Below are positions 23,879 through 36,300 of a stretch of 64,000 nucleotides of DNA, piece by piece. The notes under the pieces were generated by a model, which made no database searches, had not been told where the DNA came from, and saw nothing but the letters and a program-made list of their open reading frames with translations. Numbering within the stretch: the first letter of the stretch is position 1; every line of letters begins with the position of its first letter. This DNA comes from Pochonia chlamydosporia 170 (lineage: Eukaryota; Ascomycota; Sordariomycetes; Hypocreales; Clavicipitaceae). Made by a program: the position numbers and the translations under genes. The stretch lies in assembly GCF_001653235.2 (NCBI RefSeq), contig NW_019154050.1, forward strand, positions 206,355 through 270,354. The letters run 5' to 3'.

Positions 23879-24549
23879 GACGTGACATCAACCAGATCGC
23901 TTATCGTTAAGGTCGAATGGAACATACGTCGTAGAAATTTCGACTAGAGTGAGATTGAGACGTGATGGTGATGGCCCCCTCGTCTAGTCTGCACATTAGT
24001 CTTACATTAATTTAATATAATGCCGATGGGCCATTGATGCCGCAGGTTTGCCGACCACGTTTTACTGAACCTCTTAGTTTAACAACCGTGTGTTGAGGGC
24101 CTGGACGAATATCGAGTGGGCCACGTCGATGCGGTTTGCGAAGAGCATTTCGTCAACCTTTTAACGAGGAGCACTAATGTTATTGTTTAATGCTCGCGGA
24201 ATGAAATCGTGTTGCTACATACGATCTGTATCGGCCTGACTCTTTTGGACGAAAAAGGGAATATACCCAATCGGAGTCGCTGCGTACACCAGGGTTGTCC
24301 TTTTTGGACCAAAAAGGTCTTCTTATTTCCCCTGTCACATTTCATCACATGAACCAAGCCCCCTTTTCATTAAACAGCGGGTTTTATACAGTTACCAAGC
24401 ACCATGATATCGTAGTGGTATTCATAGCAACCTCATTTCTCGATGGATATCACCACTGGCCTCACTACCAAAGGCTACTGAATGTCACATTCCCTTCCAT
24501 AAAGCGAGCATCGCAAGCTACAGCTTGTGTGGCAAGAAAGCGACTAAGG
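23879..24549. other. Intergenic, no recognised gene
   Basis: No recognisable coding sequence. Short repeats of TTTTTGGAC occur at 24242 and 24300. It ends at an inverted LTR piece. Confidence 0.3.
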
Positions 24550-24658
24550 TGTGAGAGGCTGAGCCGCTGTTTGTTCAACATAAGGGTGCCGTACAATTGT
24601 CTATCTAAAGCTAAGGAAGAAAAGAAGAAAGCAAGCTCGAGGCTCGCCTCGAGCTCGC
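24550..24658 (-). mobile_element. LTR fragment, family C, inverted
   Basis: On the minus strand this matches the 3' half of the LTR at 16568-16802: on plus it reads TGTGAGAGGCTGAGCCGCTG, then ACATAAGGGTGCCGTAC, GTCTATCTAAAGCTA, and ends in the palindromic GAGGCTCGCCTCGAGC. The 5' half is missing, and the next base begins a TPR-coding fragment. Confidence 0.55.
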
Positions 24659-24853
24659 GACCATCCGGCAGGAGGTGCTTGGAGAGAAGCACCCGGATAC
24701 AATTAGCAGCATGGCAGAACTCGCAGCTACCTATTATGCGGAAGGTCGTTATGCTGAAGACGAAAGAATCTCTCTTAAGGTACTGAATGTTCGGCGGCAG
24801 GTGCTTGGAGAGAGGCACCAGGACACAGTAAGCAGCATCGGTAACATTGTATT
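24659..24853 (+). pseudogene. Kinesin-light-chain-type TPR fragment
   Basis: Encodes RQEVLGEKHPDTISSMAELA, YYAEGRYAED and a second unit RRQVLGERHQDTVSSIGN, the 42-residue TPR consensus (LGxxHPDTxxSxxNLAxxYxxxGRYxEAE) found at the C-terminus of many fungal NLR and patatin-like proteins. Only about one and a half repeats remain. It begins exactly where the LTR fragment ends, so the insertion or a deletion cut the gene. Confidence 0.6.
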
Positions 24854-25321
24854 CAGGTATCACCCACAGGCTGCTGTTACGTTAAAGCTGAATGTCACAC
24901 AATTGTGGGGTCACATGAGATCGAGTATGACGGTAACGAAAGTGCCAATTGTATTGAATGAGAATTATCAAGTACTCGACCAGCACGCTATCGAAACTAC
25001 ACACTTATAGACCAGAAGACGTCTGAAACTCTTGCAGAGTTCAATAGCGACAGAACCGTATACATGGGCGGGATGTTGAAGATACACTATATATACAGGT
25101 TGAGATTTGATGACTTTGACCGGAAAGTGCTTATGACTTTCTTGGCTGTCTATGAGAGGACAAGGCGGGAATCTCATCATACTCTCTACGCTTCTAAAGG
25201 CAAAAGCAACAAGCTAAATGTACTGTGTTGCCGAACTCTTGAGTTTCTTTTGCGACAAAAGTTATCTGATTGATTCACCCTCACAGCGGCCTCAACGAGG
25301 AATCAGGCCAAGAATTGCGTC

Positions 25322-26035
25322 TACTTGGTCGGCAGCTCCAAGCCTGCGCCGCTCAGCGAAGGCCTAATAAATAGCGACACCAAATTTGACTTCAACTCAA
25401 CAACTGGCGACGACCTCTCACCTTCACTGACTATTTCAGATGAGACACAACATGACCCTACAGGTTCAAGTTCGGTAGAGTAACCGCCAGTAGCTTCCCG
25501 GCGGCTGCACCACACAGCCTCACCTTCCATCGACGTGCCTTCATCTGGTTCTGGCTCCGGTTTTCTCGGCGCAACAAGTCACTCGGCGGTATATGACGAG
25601 ACTACACAGACATTGTCCCTTCTTCAAGGATTTCAAGCTTGCTTGCCTGTACCAGGAGAGTCGAAACAGAGACAACGATTCAGAGATGCAGCATCCGAAG
25701 TTTTGCTCTCTCCTACTCGCGAAATGTGCTTGGTCGTGCTTCGCAGTATCCCAAGTCCACCAGACGGACACATCTCGCTGCTCATGTCACCCCACCCGTA
25801 TGACGGGTGGGCAAGAGTGGCCGCACAGCGGATTTTGAAATCACTCTATGGTAGGTTTGGGAAATATCTCGGTTCCAATCGCATCGACTCGCAGCTCGAG
25901 GAGATTGCGGTAATGCTCAGCAACAACACTGCACAGCCATTAGGCACCAAAATTTGCCGCTCAGCTTGTCCAACCAGCGCTGAGATGACCCCGCACGGGC
26001 CGGCCCTAGTCACCGTTTGCACATGGGACACATGA
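25322..26035 (+). pseudogene. Fungal Zn2Cys6-type regulator fragment
   Basis: One frame reads YLVGSSKPAPLSEGL, then after a TAA at 25481 continues PPVASRRLHH, GFLGATSHSAVYDE, SLLQGFQACLP, DGWARVAAQRILKSLYGRFG and IAVMLSNNTAQPL. The linker, the FLGxTSxSAV motif and the following helices match the region after the zinc cluster in a subgroup of fungal binuclear zinc-cluster regulators. The DNA-binding cluster itself and most of the middle homology domain are missing. One in-frame stop and truncation on both sides mark it as a relic. Confidence 0.5.
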
Positions 26036-26271
26036 CTTGTGGCTGCAGTTGTTCCGTCGTAAGCTGAGCCTTAAAATGATCCATCCACTGCTTTCTTTAT
26101 CACTCACGCAAGGATCGTGACGATGAAGGGCCAAATATGTCCCGGCAGACTCTTTTCTAACCCTTTTGTACTCTCACTACTCTAAGACTGATTGTTTGCT
26201 CAGATCGTGTCGGCAAGGGCATTTGCAGCAAGCTGTGCCTGTCCGCTTACACTGCTGTAGAGTCGGAAATC

Positions 26272-29200
26272 ATGTCAGATCCCAAGAAGTATACAGTCGG
26301 CTGGATCTGCGCCATCCGCACAGAGTTCGTCGCCGCCCAAGCGTTTCTCGATGAAACACACGAACAGCCGAAGGAACAAGACCCAAACGACTCCAACAAC
26401 TATGCCTTGGGTCGTATCGCCCATCACAATGTTGTGATAGCGTGTCTCCCTGGTGGAGAATACGGCACGGCCTCAGCAGCTGGTGTCGCGATTAATCTGT
26501 TACGAAGCTTCCCAACCATCCGCATTGGCTTGATGGTTGGGATTGGAGGAGCTGCACCAACCAAGAAACATGATATACGGCTCGGTGATGTTGTCATCAG
26601 TTTGCCCGGTAACGGCAGAGGAGGGGTGTTTCAGTATGACTACGGCAAGACGATACAGGGCCAGGCCTTCGTCGAAACTGGTTTCTTAAATCAACCTCCA
26701 GAGTTGCTGCGAACGGCTGTGGAGGCGGTTGCGGCGAAGTACGAACTGGATGGCCACAACCTCGTCGAGAGTGTGAACAAGTCTCTCGATAAGAAGCCGA
26801 GGCTGCGCAAGAAGTATTCTTGCCCCACTGGCAAAGATATTCTATATAAGTCAGACTTCATACATTGTGAAGACAGGCTGGACGGATGTGAAGCCTGCGG
26901 CAGTGGTCCATCCGTTGTTGTGCTACGACCTGAAAGGGGAGAGGATGAAGACAATCCCGCCATTCATTACGGTTTGATTGCCTCTGGAAATCAGCTGATG
27001 AAAGATGCATTACTGAGGGAAAAGCTTGCTATCGAAAAAGGCATCCTATGTTTTGAAATGGAGGCAGCAGGTCTGATGAACCGCTTCCCGTGTCTTGTAA
27101 TTCGTGGGATATGCGACTACGCGGATACTCACAAGAACAAGGAGTGGCAGGGGTTTGCTGCAATGACAGCTGCGGCGTACGCGAAACGCCTCTTGTCTCA
27201 AATAATCTCAACTAATATTGAGGCCGAAAAGAAGGTCGCAGAGGTCCTTAATAGCAGTTAGTCCTTCCAGAGCACTTCGGTACTTGTCCTTATTCTGATA
27301 ATAAACATGATAGTTCTTGAAAGTGTGTCCACGAATGAGGAAACAACTAAAAATATGAAATCGGATCTCGACAAACAGAAAGATGTTTCCATCCTTGACT
27401 GGCTCACACCAATTGACTATGGCCCAAAGCAAAGTGACTTTATTGCAAGGTGGAAGACAGGTACAGGGCACTGGTTTCTAGACTCGGAGGCATTCAGTTC
27501 TTGGCTAGAGAGTTCTAAGCAGACTTTGTTCTGTCCGGGAATACCTGGTGCAGGAAAGACAATTCTGACCTCTGTTGTGATTGATAACCTTTTGACAAGG
27601 TTTCAAGACAACACAGATATTGGGATCGCTTATCTCTACTGCGACTTTCGGCGCCAGAATGACCAGCAGATTAATCACCTTCTCTCCAGTCTATTGAAAC
27701 AGCTAGCCGCGAGGGTCCCCGTCCTACCCGAGGTCGTTAGAGATACTTATAATCGCCACAAGCTAGGAAGAACAACACCGTCACTGAAAGAACTCTCCGA
27801 CTCCCTCCGATCCGTGACAGCCGGGTACTCAAGAGTATTCATCGTTGTCGACGCCCTAGATGAATGTTCTAAATCTGATGGCTGCCGAAACCGAGTCCTC
27901 TCCGAGCTCTTCCGGCTCCAGAGGCAAAATGGACTTAATATATTAGCCACATCTAGATTCATTCCCGAAATTGCCAATCAATTTCAAGGCTGCAGTAAGA
28001 CAGTAGAGATTCGTGCGAGCTCGGAGGACATAGAGAGGTACTTCGCGGCCCAGATATGCCAACTACCACCATATATCCAGCAAGATGTGGACTTGCAGAA
28101 TGAGATAAAGCAAGGCATATCTACATCAGTCGACGGAATGTACGTATGCTATTCTTTTGCACAGCGATAACACTGACAAGCTTACTATCCTGCAGGTTTC
28201 TCTTGGCACAACTATACATCAATTTGCTGCAAGATATGTACACGCCCAATGAAGCTCTAGAAACTCTTCAAGTCTTCCAGAAGCAACGTCAAGGGCCAGG
28301 TGAAGATGGGAGGGTGGAGATGTTGGCCCATGCATACAAGCAAACTATGGAGAGAATCAACCAACAGGGATCAAAAGCGAATATGCTGGCAATGAAGGTG
28401 ATGTCATGGGTTACATACGCAAAGAGAGAGCTCACTAAATTGGAACTATTGCATGCCGTCGCTACGAAGGTTGGCATGTCTACTATTCGTCAGGGAGATA
28501 TGATGGACATCGATGATGTCTTATCTAAATGCTCAGGATTAATTGTTATTGACGAAAAGAGCGATGTAATCCGAACAGTTCATTACACGTTGCAGGAATA
28601 CCTCGAGCTGACCCTGCTAGATTGGTTTCCGGATGCCAAAATTGATATCACTAAAACTTGTCTTATTTATAATTCGTTAGAACTATTTACGAGTGGACCA
28701 TGCGAGGCAGACGAGGATTTCGAGAACCGGCTTCAAGAGTATCCGCTTTACCAGTATACGGCACAGAACTGGGGGTGGTATGCCCGCGAGGCACCGACTT
28801 TATCCGCCGAAGTTGCGACATTTCTACAGTGCGATAATCTAGTAGAGGCCTCGAGTCAAGCAATGCTATCTATTAAACTGTACTCAGTATATTCGAGAAA
28901 CAAATGGGACAGCCAACGATATCCGAAACATATCAAGGGTTTGCATGTGGCAGCACATTTTGGACTCAGTGAGGTCCTTGAAATGTTACTCGCTGCGCAA
29001 ATACCAAACCAACCAGATAGTTACCGCCGTACACCTTTGTGGTATGCTACTAATAGCGGAATGATTGATGCAGTCACTGTTCTGTTGAAGGACCAAAGGG
29101 TTGATCCAGATTTCAGAGATAACGAGGGCCGGACAGCGCTCTCCTTGGCCGCAGAGAAGGGTTACGAGGCGATTGTTAAGCAACTCCTAGACACGGACCG

Positions 29201-30050
29201 AGTCGATCTTGAATCGATAGATGACAAACACGGGCAGACGTCATTATCGTGGGCTGGCGAGAACGGGCACGAGGCGGTTATGAAGCTGTTAATCTCGAAA
29301 GGTGCCAATGTTGACTCTTGTGACAACAATGGCAATACAGTACTATCTCTTGCTGCCGAGAAAAGCCTCCTACCAGTAGTGGAGCTGCTAATTGGCCGAG
29401 GTGCTTGCGTAAACTTTGCCAGTGATGATGGCTGTACACCGCTATCATGGGCCGCCGAGCAGGGAGCTATCGAGGCCGTCAAGCTACTGATTGGGAATGG
29501 CGCTTGTGTAAAGTCTGCCAGTAAGACTGGTGATACGCCACTATCGGGAGCTGCCGAGTACGGGCATGGAGAAATTGTGGAGCTGTTGGTTGAAAATGGA
29601 GCTCATACGGAATCTGTTGACGAGGAGGGCCGGACTCCGCTTTCGCGGGCTGCTGGGAATGGGTTCCTGCTCGTAGTCGAACTGTTGCTCGAGCACGGGG
29701 CTAATGTAGACTCTGCTGATAACAAAGGCCGGACTCCGCTTTCGCGGGCTGCTGGAAATGGATTCCTGCCCGTGGTTGAACTGCTGCTGGAGCACGGGGC
29801 TAATGTAGACTCTGCTGATAACAAAGGCCGGACTCCGCTTTCGCGGGCTGCTGGGAATGGGCTCCTGCCCGTAGTTGAACTATTGCTCGAGCACGGGGCT
29901 AATGTACAGTCTGCCGATAAGAAACCCTGGACACCACTTCGTTGGGCCATAGAAAATGGTCATAACATCGTCGCCTGGCTATTGCATCGAGAGATGCGCG
30001 GCTGGAATGACGAGACCTGTAAGAAGACCGATCATTTCCAAGAGATTTGA
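26272..30050 (+). CDS. NLR protein: nucleoside phosphorylase-NACHT-ankyrin
   Basis: STAND-type NLR, the fungal class tied to non-self recognition and programmed cell death. Three exons (26272-27256, 27314-28139, 28196-30050; introns 57 and 56 nt) give 1221 residues. Exon 1 is a nucleoside phosphorylase-like domain (PNP_UDP) with [29 protein letters not shown] and [19 protein letters not shown]. Exon 2 has the NACHT NTPase: Walker A GIPGAGKT near residue 405 and Walker [12 protein letters not shown]. Exon 3 holds winged-helix-like sequence and about 11 ankyrin repeats from residue ~847, ending with a short basic tail. Three repeats are nearly identical in DNA (29628-29924). The first intron starts GTTAGT, a permitted donor, and keeps phase (A plus TT gives Ile). 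All domains are intact, so it is likely functional. Confidence 0.88.
29628..29924 (+). repeat. Three near-identical 99-bp ankyrin units
   Basis: GGCCGGACTCCGCTTTCGCG begins at 29628, 29727 and 29826, exactly 99 bp (33 codons, one ankyrin repeat) apart. Units differ at only a few bases each, far less than they differ from the other ankyrin repeats of the same gene. Confidence 0.9.
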
Positions 30051-30721
30051 CTATGCAGATAGCTCGAGACTAACTCGTGTTCAGCTTCATCCCCACAAGC
30101 ATTACCTACGACCTCAACTAGAGAAGAGCTCGCGAACGTAACCGAGCTGGAAAGAGCGGCAATGACAAAACTCACTAATGCTGTTGTTTCTAAAAGGAAA
30201 GGCTCGGATGTGTCTGCTGCATCAGAAAATTCCCTTTCGAAGAGGAAGAGATCCGGTAGAGATTAGATAGAGGTTTCTCCTTCCCTTTCCCATCGACATA
30301 TAAACTTCGCTGAATCCATCCTCTCCTTACCGGTCTAGCGTTGCTTGAAGAAGAAAACAAGTTCCATTGGCATATAGAAATAGGAGAAGAATACATGGAC
30401 ATTACAACTGCCAAGGGACATAATGCTTCTTAGACTAGCAAAGCGTAATTCATCACTAGTAATAATACCAATTGTTCGCCGCTGACTGGGATTGACAAAA
30501 CAACTGAGGTTGGATGCAGCTATTTGCGCTTCACGGTGACTGACGTAGATTGTGTGCTTGAAAGAGCTTGTTTCCAGAATGTCATGAAGTTGTCGGCAAA
30601 AGGCTGTATGACTGCACGTTCTGGTTCTGAAGTGAACATTCAGAACTAGGCCTCCACTACCCCGCTATAGTCCTTCTGTACTCTACCCCGCGACACATAC
30701 TTCACCTTTTTGTGCACATGA
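30051..30721. other. Intergenic; short coding relic at 30105-30266
   Basis: A 53-codon open stretch on plus (30105-30266) reads TREELANVTELERAAMTKLT and ends SKRKRSGRD before TAG. It looks like the basic C-terminus of a nuclear protein but is not recognised. The rest shows nothing. Confidence 0.3.
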
Positions 30722-33026
30722 TTTACAGCAGCAGCTAGCAGAGTCAAAGGAGGAGCTGAAGAAGCTGAAGGAGCTACTAGAGGCCTCCGCCCGTCAGGGA
30801 AGTGTTTCTCCCTTTCCTGGCGGTACGCAGGCATCATACGCAGAAGTCGTACGGACTCCATCGGAAAATCGACCAAGAAATGTGCTGAACACGCCTGGGC
30901 TTGTCAAGCCGTCGCCTACCCTGACCGAGTCGCTCTTCTGCACAGTGGACACATCGAGGGTACAAACGGAGGAAGAAAGTGCCTTCCACCCAGGGGAGGT
31001 CCGAACTATTGTAGAGAGAGAAGTTCGTAAGGAACTAGGCACACCTACATGGCGGTGTCGCGCCGTCACGTCGGGTCCCAAAACGCCCAATCACATCAGA
31101 GTGGTATGCCGAAATGAAGATGAGCATCAAACGATAAAACGAGTGTTGGAAGCGAATCTCCCGCGAGGAGCTCGTATACTGCGCGACGAGTTTTATCAGA
31201 TCAAGGTCGACGGTGTGAGCCGTTCTGCAGTGCTGGACGAAGGTGGCAAGGAGTTACCTGGAATAAATGAAACTTTTGGCAATGAGAATGCCACAGAAGT
31301 CGTTAAAGTCAACTGGTTAAGCGATAGGTTCCTCAAGAAACATGGTTCAATGGTAGTTTATCTCAAAAAGGCGGTTGATGCGGCCCGATTCCTGCGCGAA
31401 GGGTACTTCTACGCTGGAGGGTTATCGGGTCAGACTTCTGTTTTCAAACACCAACAAAAACCCAACCAATGCTACAACTGTCAGGAAGTCACCGACCACA
31501 AGGCTTACCAGTGCCAAAACCTCAGATGTGCGGGAGATGTGCCAGAGAAGGCCACCATCACACCGCATGCAACGAATCTGTCACGAAGTGTATACCATGT
31601 GGTGGACCGCATGAATCATTCAGCAAAAATTGCAGGAGGCTCTATCCAGCTCGCAATGAGTAAGCCTCTGCGAATAATTCAGCCAAACGTGGGCAAAGGG
31701 GACGACGCGCATGATAGCCTAATGAATGATGAAGAGATTCAGGATGCAGCAGTGGTTGCTATTCAAGAACCGCAGGCGCGGAAGATTAAGGGCCGGCTAC
31801 TCACCACGCCCATGGCACATCACAAGTGGACTAAGATGGTACCCTCGACCTGCAGGGAAGTGGGCAGGTGGCCCATCCGTAGTATGCTTTGGATCAGAAA
31901 GAATTTGGAAGCGGAACAGGTTCCAGTTGACTCATCGGACATAACCGCAGCGATGCTGAAGCTCCCGGGGCGGGTGCTGTTAGTAGCGTCGGTTTACGTG
32001 GAAGGCGTCGAGACGCAAGCGTTGACAGACACATGCCGCTTACTACGCAGGACCATCACGGAGGCAACACGAGGTGTAGGTTGGCAGGTCGATGTTGTGA
32101 TTGTGGGCGATTTTAACCGGCACGACCAACTTTGGGGTGGTGACGAGGTTCGGCTGGCCAGACAGGGAGAAGCAGACGAAATTATCGATCTGATGGCCGA
32201 ATTTTCCCTCACCAGCCTACTCCCGAGAGGAACGAAGACGTGGACAGGGTGGGACAGCAAGGGCCGAATCTGTGAAACCACCATTGACCTGGTCCTGGCA
32301 TCCGAGGAGCTGGCAAAAGACCTAGTTAAATGCGGAACGCACGACACCGAACATGGCTCGGACCACAGGACAATCGAGACAATCTTCGAAACGGAGATAC
32401 CTGAACAACAACACCAGGAACGCTTACCCCTAAAGAATGCCCCGTGGAAGGAAATAAATGTCAGAATTGCTGCTGAATTGGAGAAGGTGCCTGCTGAGGG
32501 AACAGTCCAGCAGCAGACAGATTGGCTCATGGAAATGGTGATGGAGGCGGTGCATACCTTGACACCCAAGGCCAGGCCTTGCCCCTACGCAAAACGATGG
32601 TGGACAACAGATCTCACGCAACTACGCCGAATTTACACGCACTGGCGCAGTCGTGCCAGAGCAGCGAGGCGAGCTGGATGGACGGATGTAGAGCTCGAAA
32701 AGACAGCTAAAGCCGCAGCCAAACAGTATCATGACGGCATTCGACAACAGAAGAAGTCCCACTGGGACGCCTTCCTGGCGGACAATGATAACATCTGGAA
32801 GGCAGCAAAATACTTGAAGTCAGGGAGTAGTACGGCTTTTGACAAAGTGCCCCAGCTGGTTAGGCAGGACAAAACTCGGACGGCGTCTAATGAGGAACAA
32901 GCGGAAGAGTTGCTCGCAACCTTCTTTCCACCGCTCCCGGACGACATTGAGGAGGAGGGAGATCGACCCCAACGAGCTCCGGTGCCCATGCCGGACCTAC
33001 TGTGCAAAGGGTACAATGTAATTTAG
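30722..33026 (+). pseudogene. Tad-type LINE: ORF1 and ORF2 endonuclease, fused and truncated
   Basis: Non-LTR retrotransposon. The open frame begins with a coiled-coil stretch ([12 protein letters not shown]), [10 protein letters not shown] and an RNA-binding region, then a first zinc knuckle ([15 protein letters not shown]). The remaining knuckles, [14 protein letters not shown] and [15 protein letters not shown], lie one frame away and stop at TAA 31661-31663, overlapping the ORF2 start ATGAGTAAG at 31656. ORF2 shows the APE-like endonuclease (QPNVGKG, QEPQ, GDFNRHD, GSDHRTI) and the following linker. A one-base loss near 31512 makes ORF1 read straight into ORF2, giving an artificial 714-codon fusion. 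The frame ends at 33026 before any reverse-transcriptase motif, so the element is dead. 5' boundary not determined. Confidence 0.8.
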
Positions 33027-33368
33027 TAAACTACCCATTTTTCGTCCGTGCGCTGCCTGACCCCCAGGTTTTATTTTACTCCAACTCCCGCGCCAGTGGC
33101 ACGGCCCGTCAAGTAATGACCCCTACAATGGTAGGATCATCTCAATCTAGCAGAATGGAGGACGATGCAGCCAATCACAAGGCGACGTTAGTAATGTGGG
33201 GATAATATTCTTCCAGAATAGTTTCATGCTTAATTTTGGGCCATCATTGGCCAGATTGTGATGTCAGCGATGGCACGACGATGGCCGGGGAAATGAACTA
33301 ATTTAAACGCGAGTGACTGTTGAGACGCGACGCGCTGTTCAGCTCGGCAGGTGGCTAAGCGTATCTAG
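33027..33368. other. Spacer before the OrsD ORF
   Basis: No gene seen. It presumably contains the promoter of the following ORF. Confidence 0.3.
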
Positions 33369-36300
33369 ATGAGTTTGCAACAATCTACTCTTGATGAGAT
33401 CATTTCACACGAAAAACATTATGTGTCTCTTATGGAGCCGTTTGTGCATCTTGATCAGTTCCGCGTCGTGGTTTGTGTGCGATGCTGCTTTGCATGTGTA
33501 GCGAATGAAGTGGAGGCACACTTGCGCATTCGCCACAAGGACGTGCCATTGTATGAGCGACGAAGAATCATTGAATCTATTCAGGGGCTCCCAAATATTG
33601 TCCGAACCCAGGCAGAGCTGGTCACATTTCAATTTCCTCCTCCTACATCGGAACCAATACCACATCTTGGGCCACCTAGTGCCGACGCTCTGGGATGCAA
33701 GTCTTGCTCATACATTGCCCTCAGTGTACAAGAGGTACAAGCCCACTGCCGCAATAAGCATGGCTGGGTGAATCCAAGGAAGGCAGGGAGGCCAGCAAGC
33801 ATGCAAAGTTCGAGCGATTCCGATATGCCATGGAGAAAAGGAGTGCAGTGTCAACGATTCTTCCGGTCGAGAGCCGCTAGCGCGTGGTTTGAGGTTAATC
33901 GTAACCGGCAATTTCCAAGTCAGGTTCAGTGTAGGACTGCGCCAATTCTGCAAAGTCCCTCATCGTCTGATGTTGAAGAAACCTCCCGCATGTCTATTGC
34001 AGCTGACCTTCACTTTCGCGCTGTTTTAGGTCGAGAACAGCGACGTATTGGCACAAAAGTTAATCCTTCATCACTTGATGGTGAGAACTTTGTGTCATCC
34101 AACCCTTGGATGCATAGAACACAGTGGTTGCAGACATACCAAAATTCTCAGCGCGACACACTCCGAAATTTAATTCAGCTACCGGACCACATCATCATAA
34201 CAGGCCAAATTGCTCATCCAGAAGGTGACAACGGTCCCATATTCAACAGTTGTATCAATGAAGAAAAAATCTCTTACCTGCTTGGTGCTATGGACTTCTT
34301 GCTTGACCGCTGCGAGAGGACCGTTCACCACACAAGCCGCCATGTTCTTTGTTGGCTGCAGAGTAATAATCAGAAGACCTGTACACGGAAGACATTCTCA
34401 CTTGTCGCGAAGCCGGCTAGTAAACAAAGGTATCGGCGAATATGGAAGTACTTCATCTCCTTCATACTCCGGGTTTCTCAGCTCCCAGAGGAAATGCGGA
34501 GGGGTTTATTAGGCAATCGGCTGGAGGAGGCTTTACACAGTCAAATACTCAGCCTCCTAGATCGCACCACACGTCATATGATCGACCGCTTTATAAATTT
34601 AGGGTCAGAGCAACAAGCGCTGAACAGGTGCGAAATGACTGCTGCAGCTAGTATGTGCGCCACGGGATGCTCCGATTCTGGCACCGGTGCTCGACGTGGT
34701 TCCGGCGGCGAAACCACCAGCAATGAAACCGACGACGACGAGACCGAAGATGAGAGTAGCACCTCTAGCAACGGCGACAGCCAAGACTCTGGAAGTTCGA
34801 ACTATGCACTCGATATGACTAGAGCTACGAACTTGCGGAGACACCCGGTCGACAACTTTTATGACGAAGAGGTCATACAGTTGCTCTTTGGTATATGCAT
34901 TCGAGCCATGACACAGCAGTTCGTGGATGGCCAACCCAGCTCGACGCTACTGGTGTACTTCAGCGGCATTCTAGGCTTCACGCGCGATTCAAAGGGGTTC
35001 TTATCAGCCAAACATTATACTCCAATATTATCAGCCCTTATTTATATTCAGCGACTCTTATTTCTCGAATACGCATTGCCTCTTCAAGCATACTCATTCA
35101 TCGGAATACCTAAAAGACCACACCATACACAGCATGAACAACTTGATCGTATCCGACAGGTATATATGGTTACAGGGTCGCAATCCCCATTCGATGAGAT
35201 GCATGACCTGCGATATTGCGGGCGGAATATTGCCCGCACAGACTTGCCGTCATTTCTCTTACGGTGGAGTGATGATGGCAACACTCTCTACTACGGAGAT
35301 GATTTCAAAGTGACGATGGACGTATTTCGTGGTCTATCCAACTACTTTGTCACGAAAGCTGAGGACCTTTGTTCACGGCTAATGCTTGGTCTTTCCCCTG
35401 ATGTTGACTTAAACAAAGTAAAGGATAACTTAACTAACTCTCAAGTTGGACACTCGTTCGTTATGAATCCCGATAATGGGCTCGAAACACTGTACATTGA
35501 TTTGCTACGTCGAGTCTGCAACTCTCGAGAGTTTGTTGACCAAGGAGTGTGGCGCTGGAAGGCTGTCTCACATTATCGTGCGGAAGTGGTTTCCCTCGAA
35601 GAGGCGATCCTGGGTGCATGCCATACTGCTTGCGGCCAGGCACCTAGAGCAGAGGATCTCATAAACCTGGAATGTGAGAATGGTTCGTACACAAAACGTG
35701 GCTTTTACATCTGGAATGGCTTCATGATATATATTTTACGACATCACAAGGCAAAACGCCGCACAAATCGTGAATTTGTGGTGGCTCGCTTCCTACCCGG
35801 CCGCCTAGCTCGCGCAGTATATCTATATCTTGTGTGGATCCGCAGATTAGATGCATTGCTACGTTACGAGGAGATTTTATGTCAAAAAAGTGGGAATGAC
35901 GATTTGCATCAGCGTCTATTGTTTCGTACCAACGGGAGAGTCTGGAAAGCAAACCGCCTTACAAGAATCCTTGAGCAAGCCACTACCATAGTGTGGGATC
36001 AGCGAGTAAATATCCGACTCTACCGCCAGCTTTCAATTGGAATTACGGAGCGACATGTACGCGAAGTTCATATCCCATTTAACAGGTTTGATGACCGGAC
36101 ATGCGAGGCAGACTTGAATGTCGCATTCGCCTGGCAAAGTGGTCACCGTCCACTTGAGCGAGGTGTAACATATGGTCTCGACGGTGCCTTCCCTTCGGTT
36201 CTGCAGCCTTCACTGCTACGGGCCTATCAATGGGTGTCTACACGTTGGCATGAATTTCTGCATCTCGCAAGTAAGTCAGAGCCGGCGAGCCCTTTAATTT

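Noticed and set aside
28986..29950. Minus-strand ORFs with repeated [17 protein letters not shown] units
   Set aside because: They are antisense readings of the ankyrin repeats.
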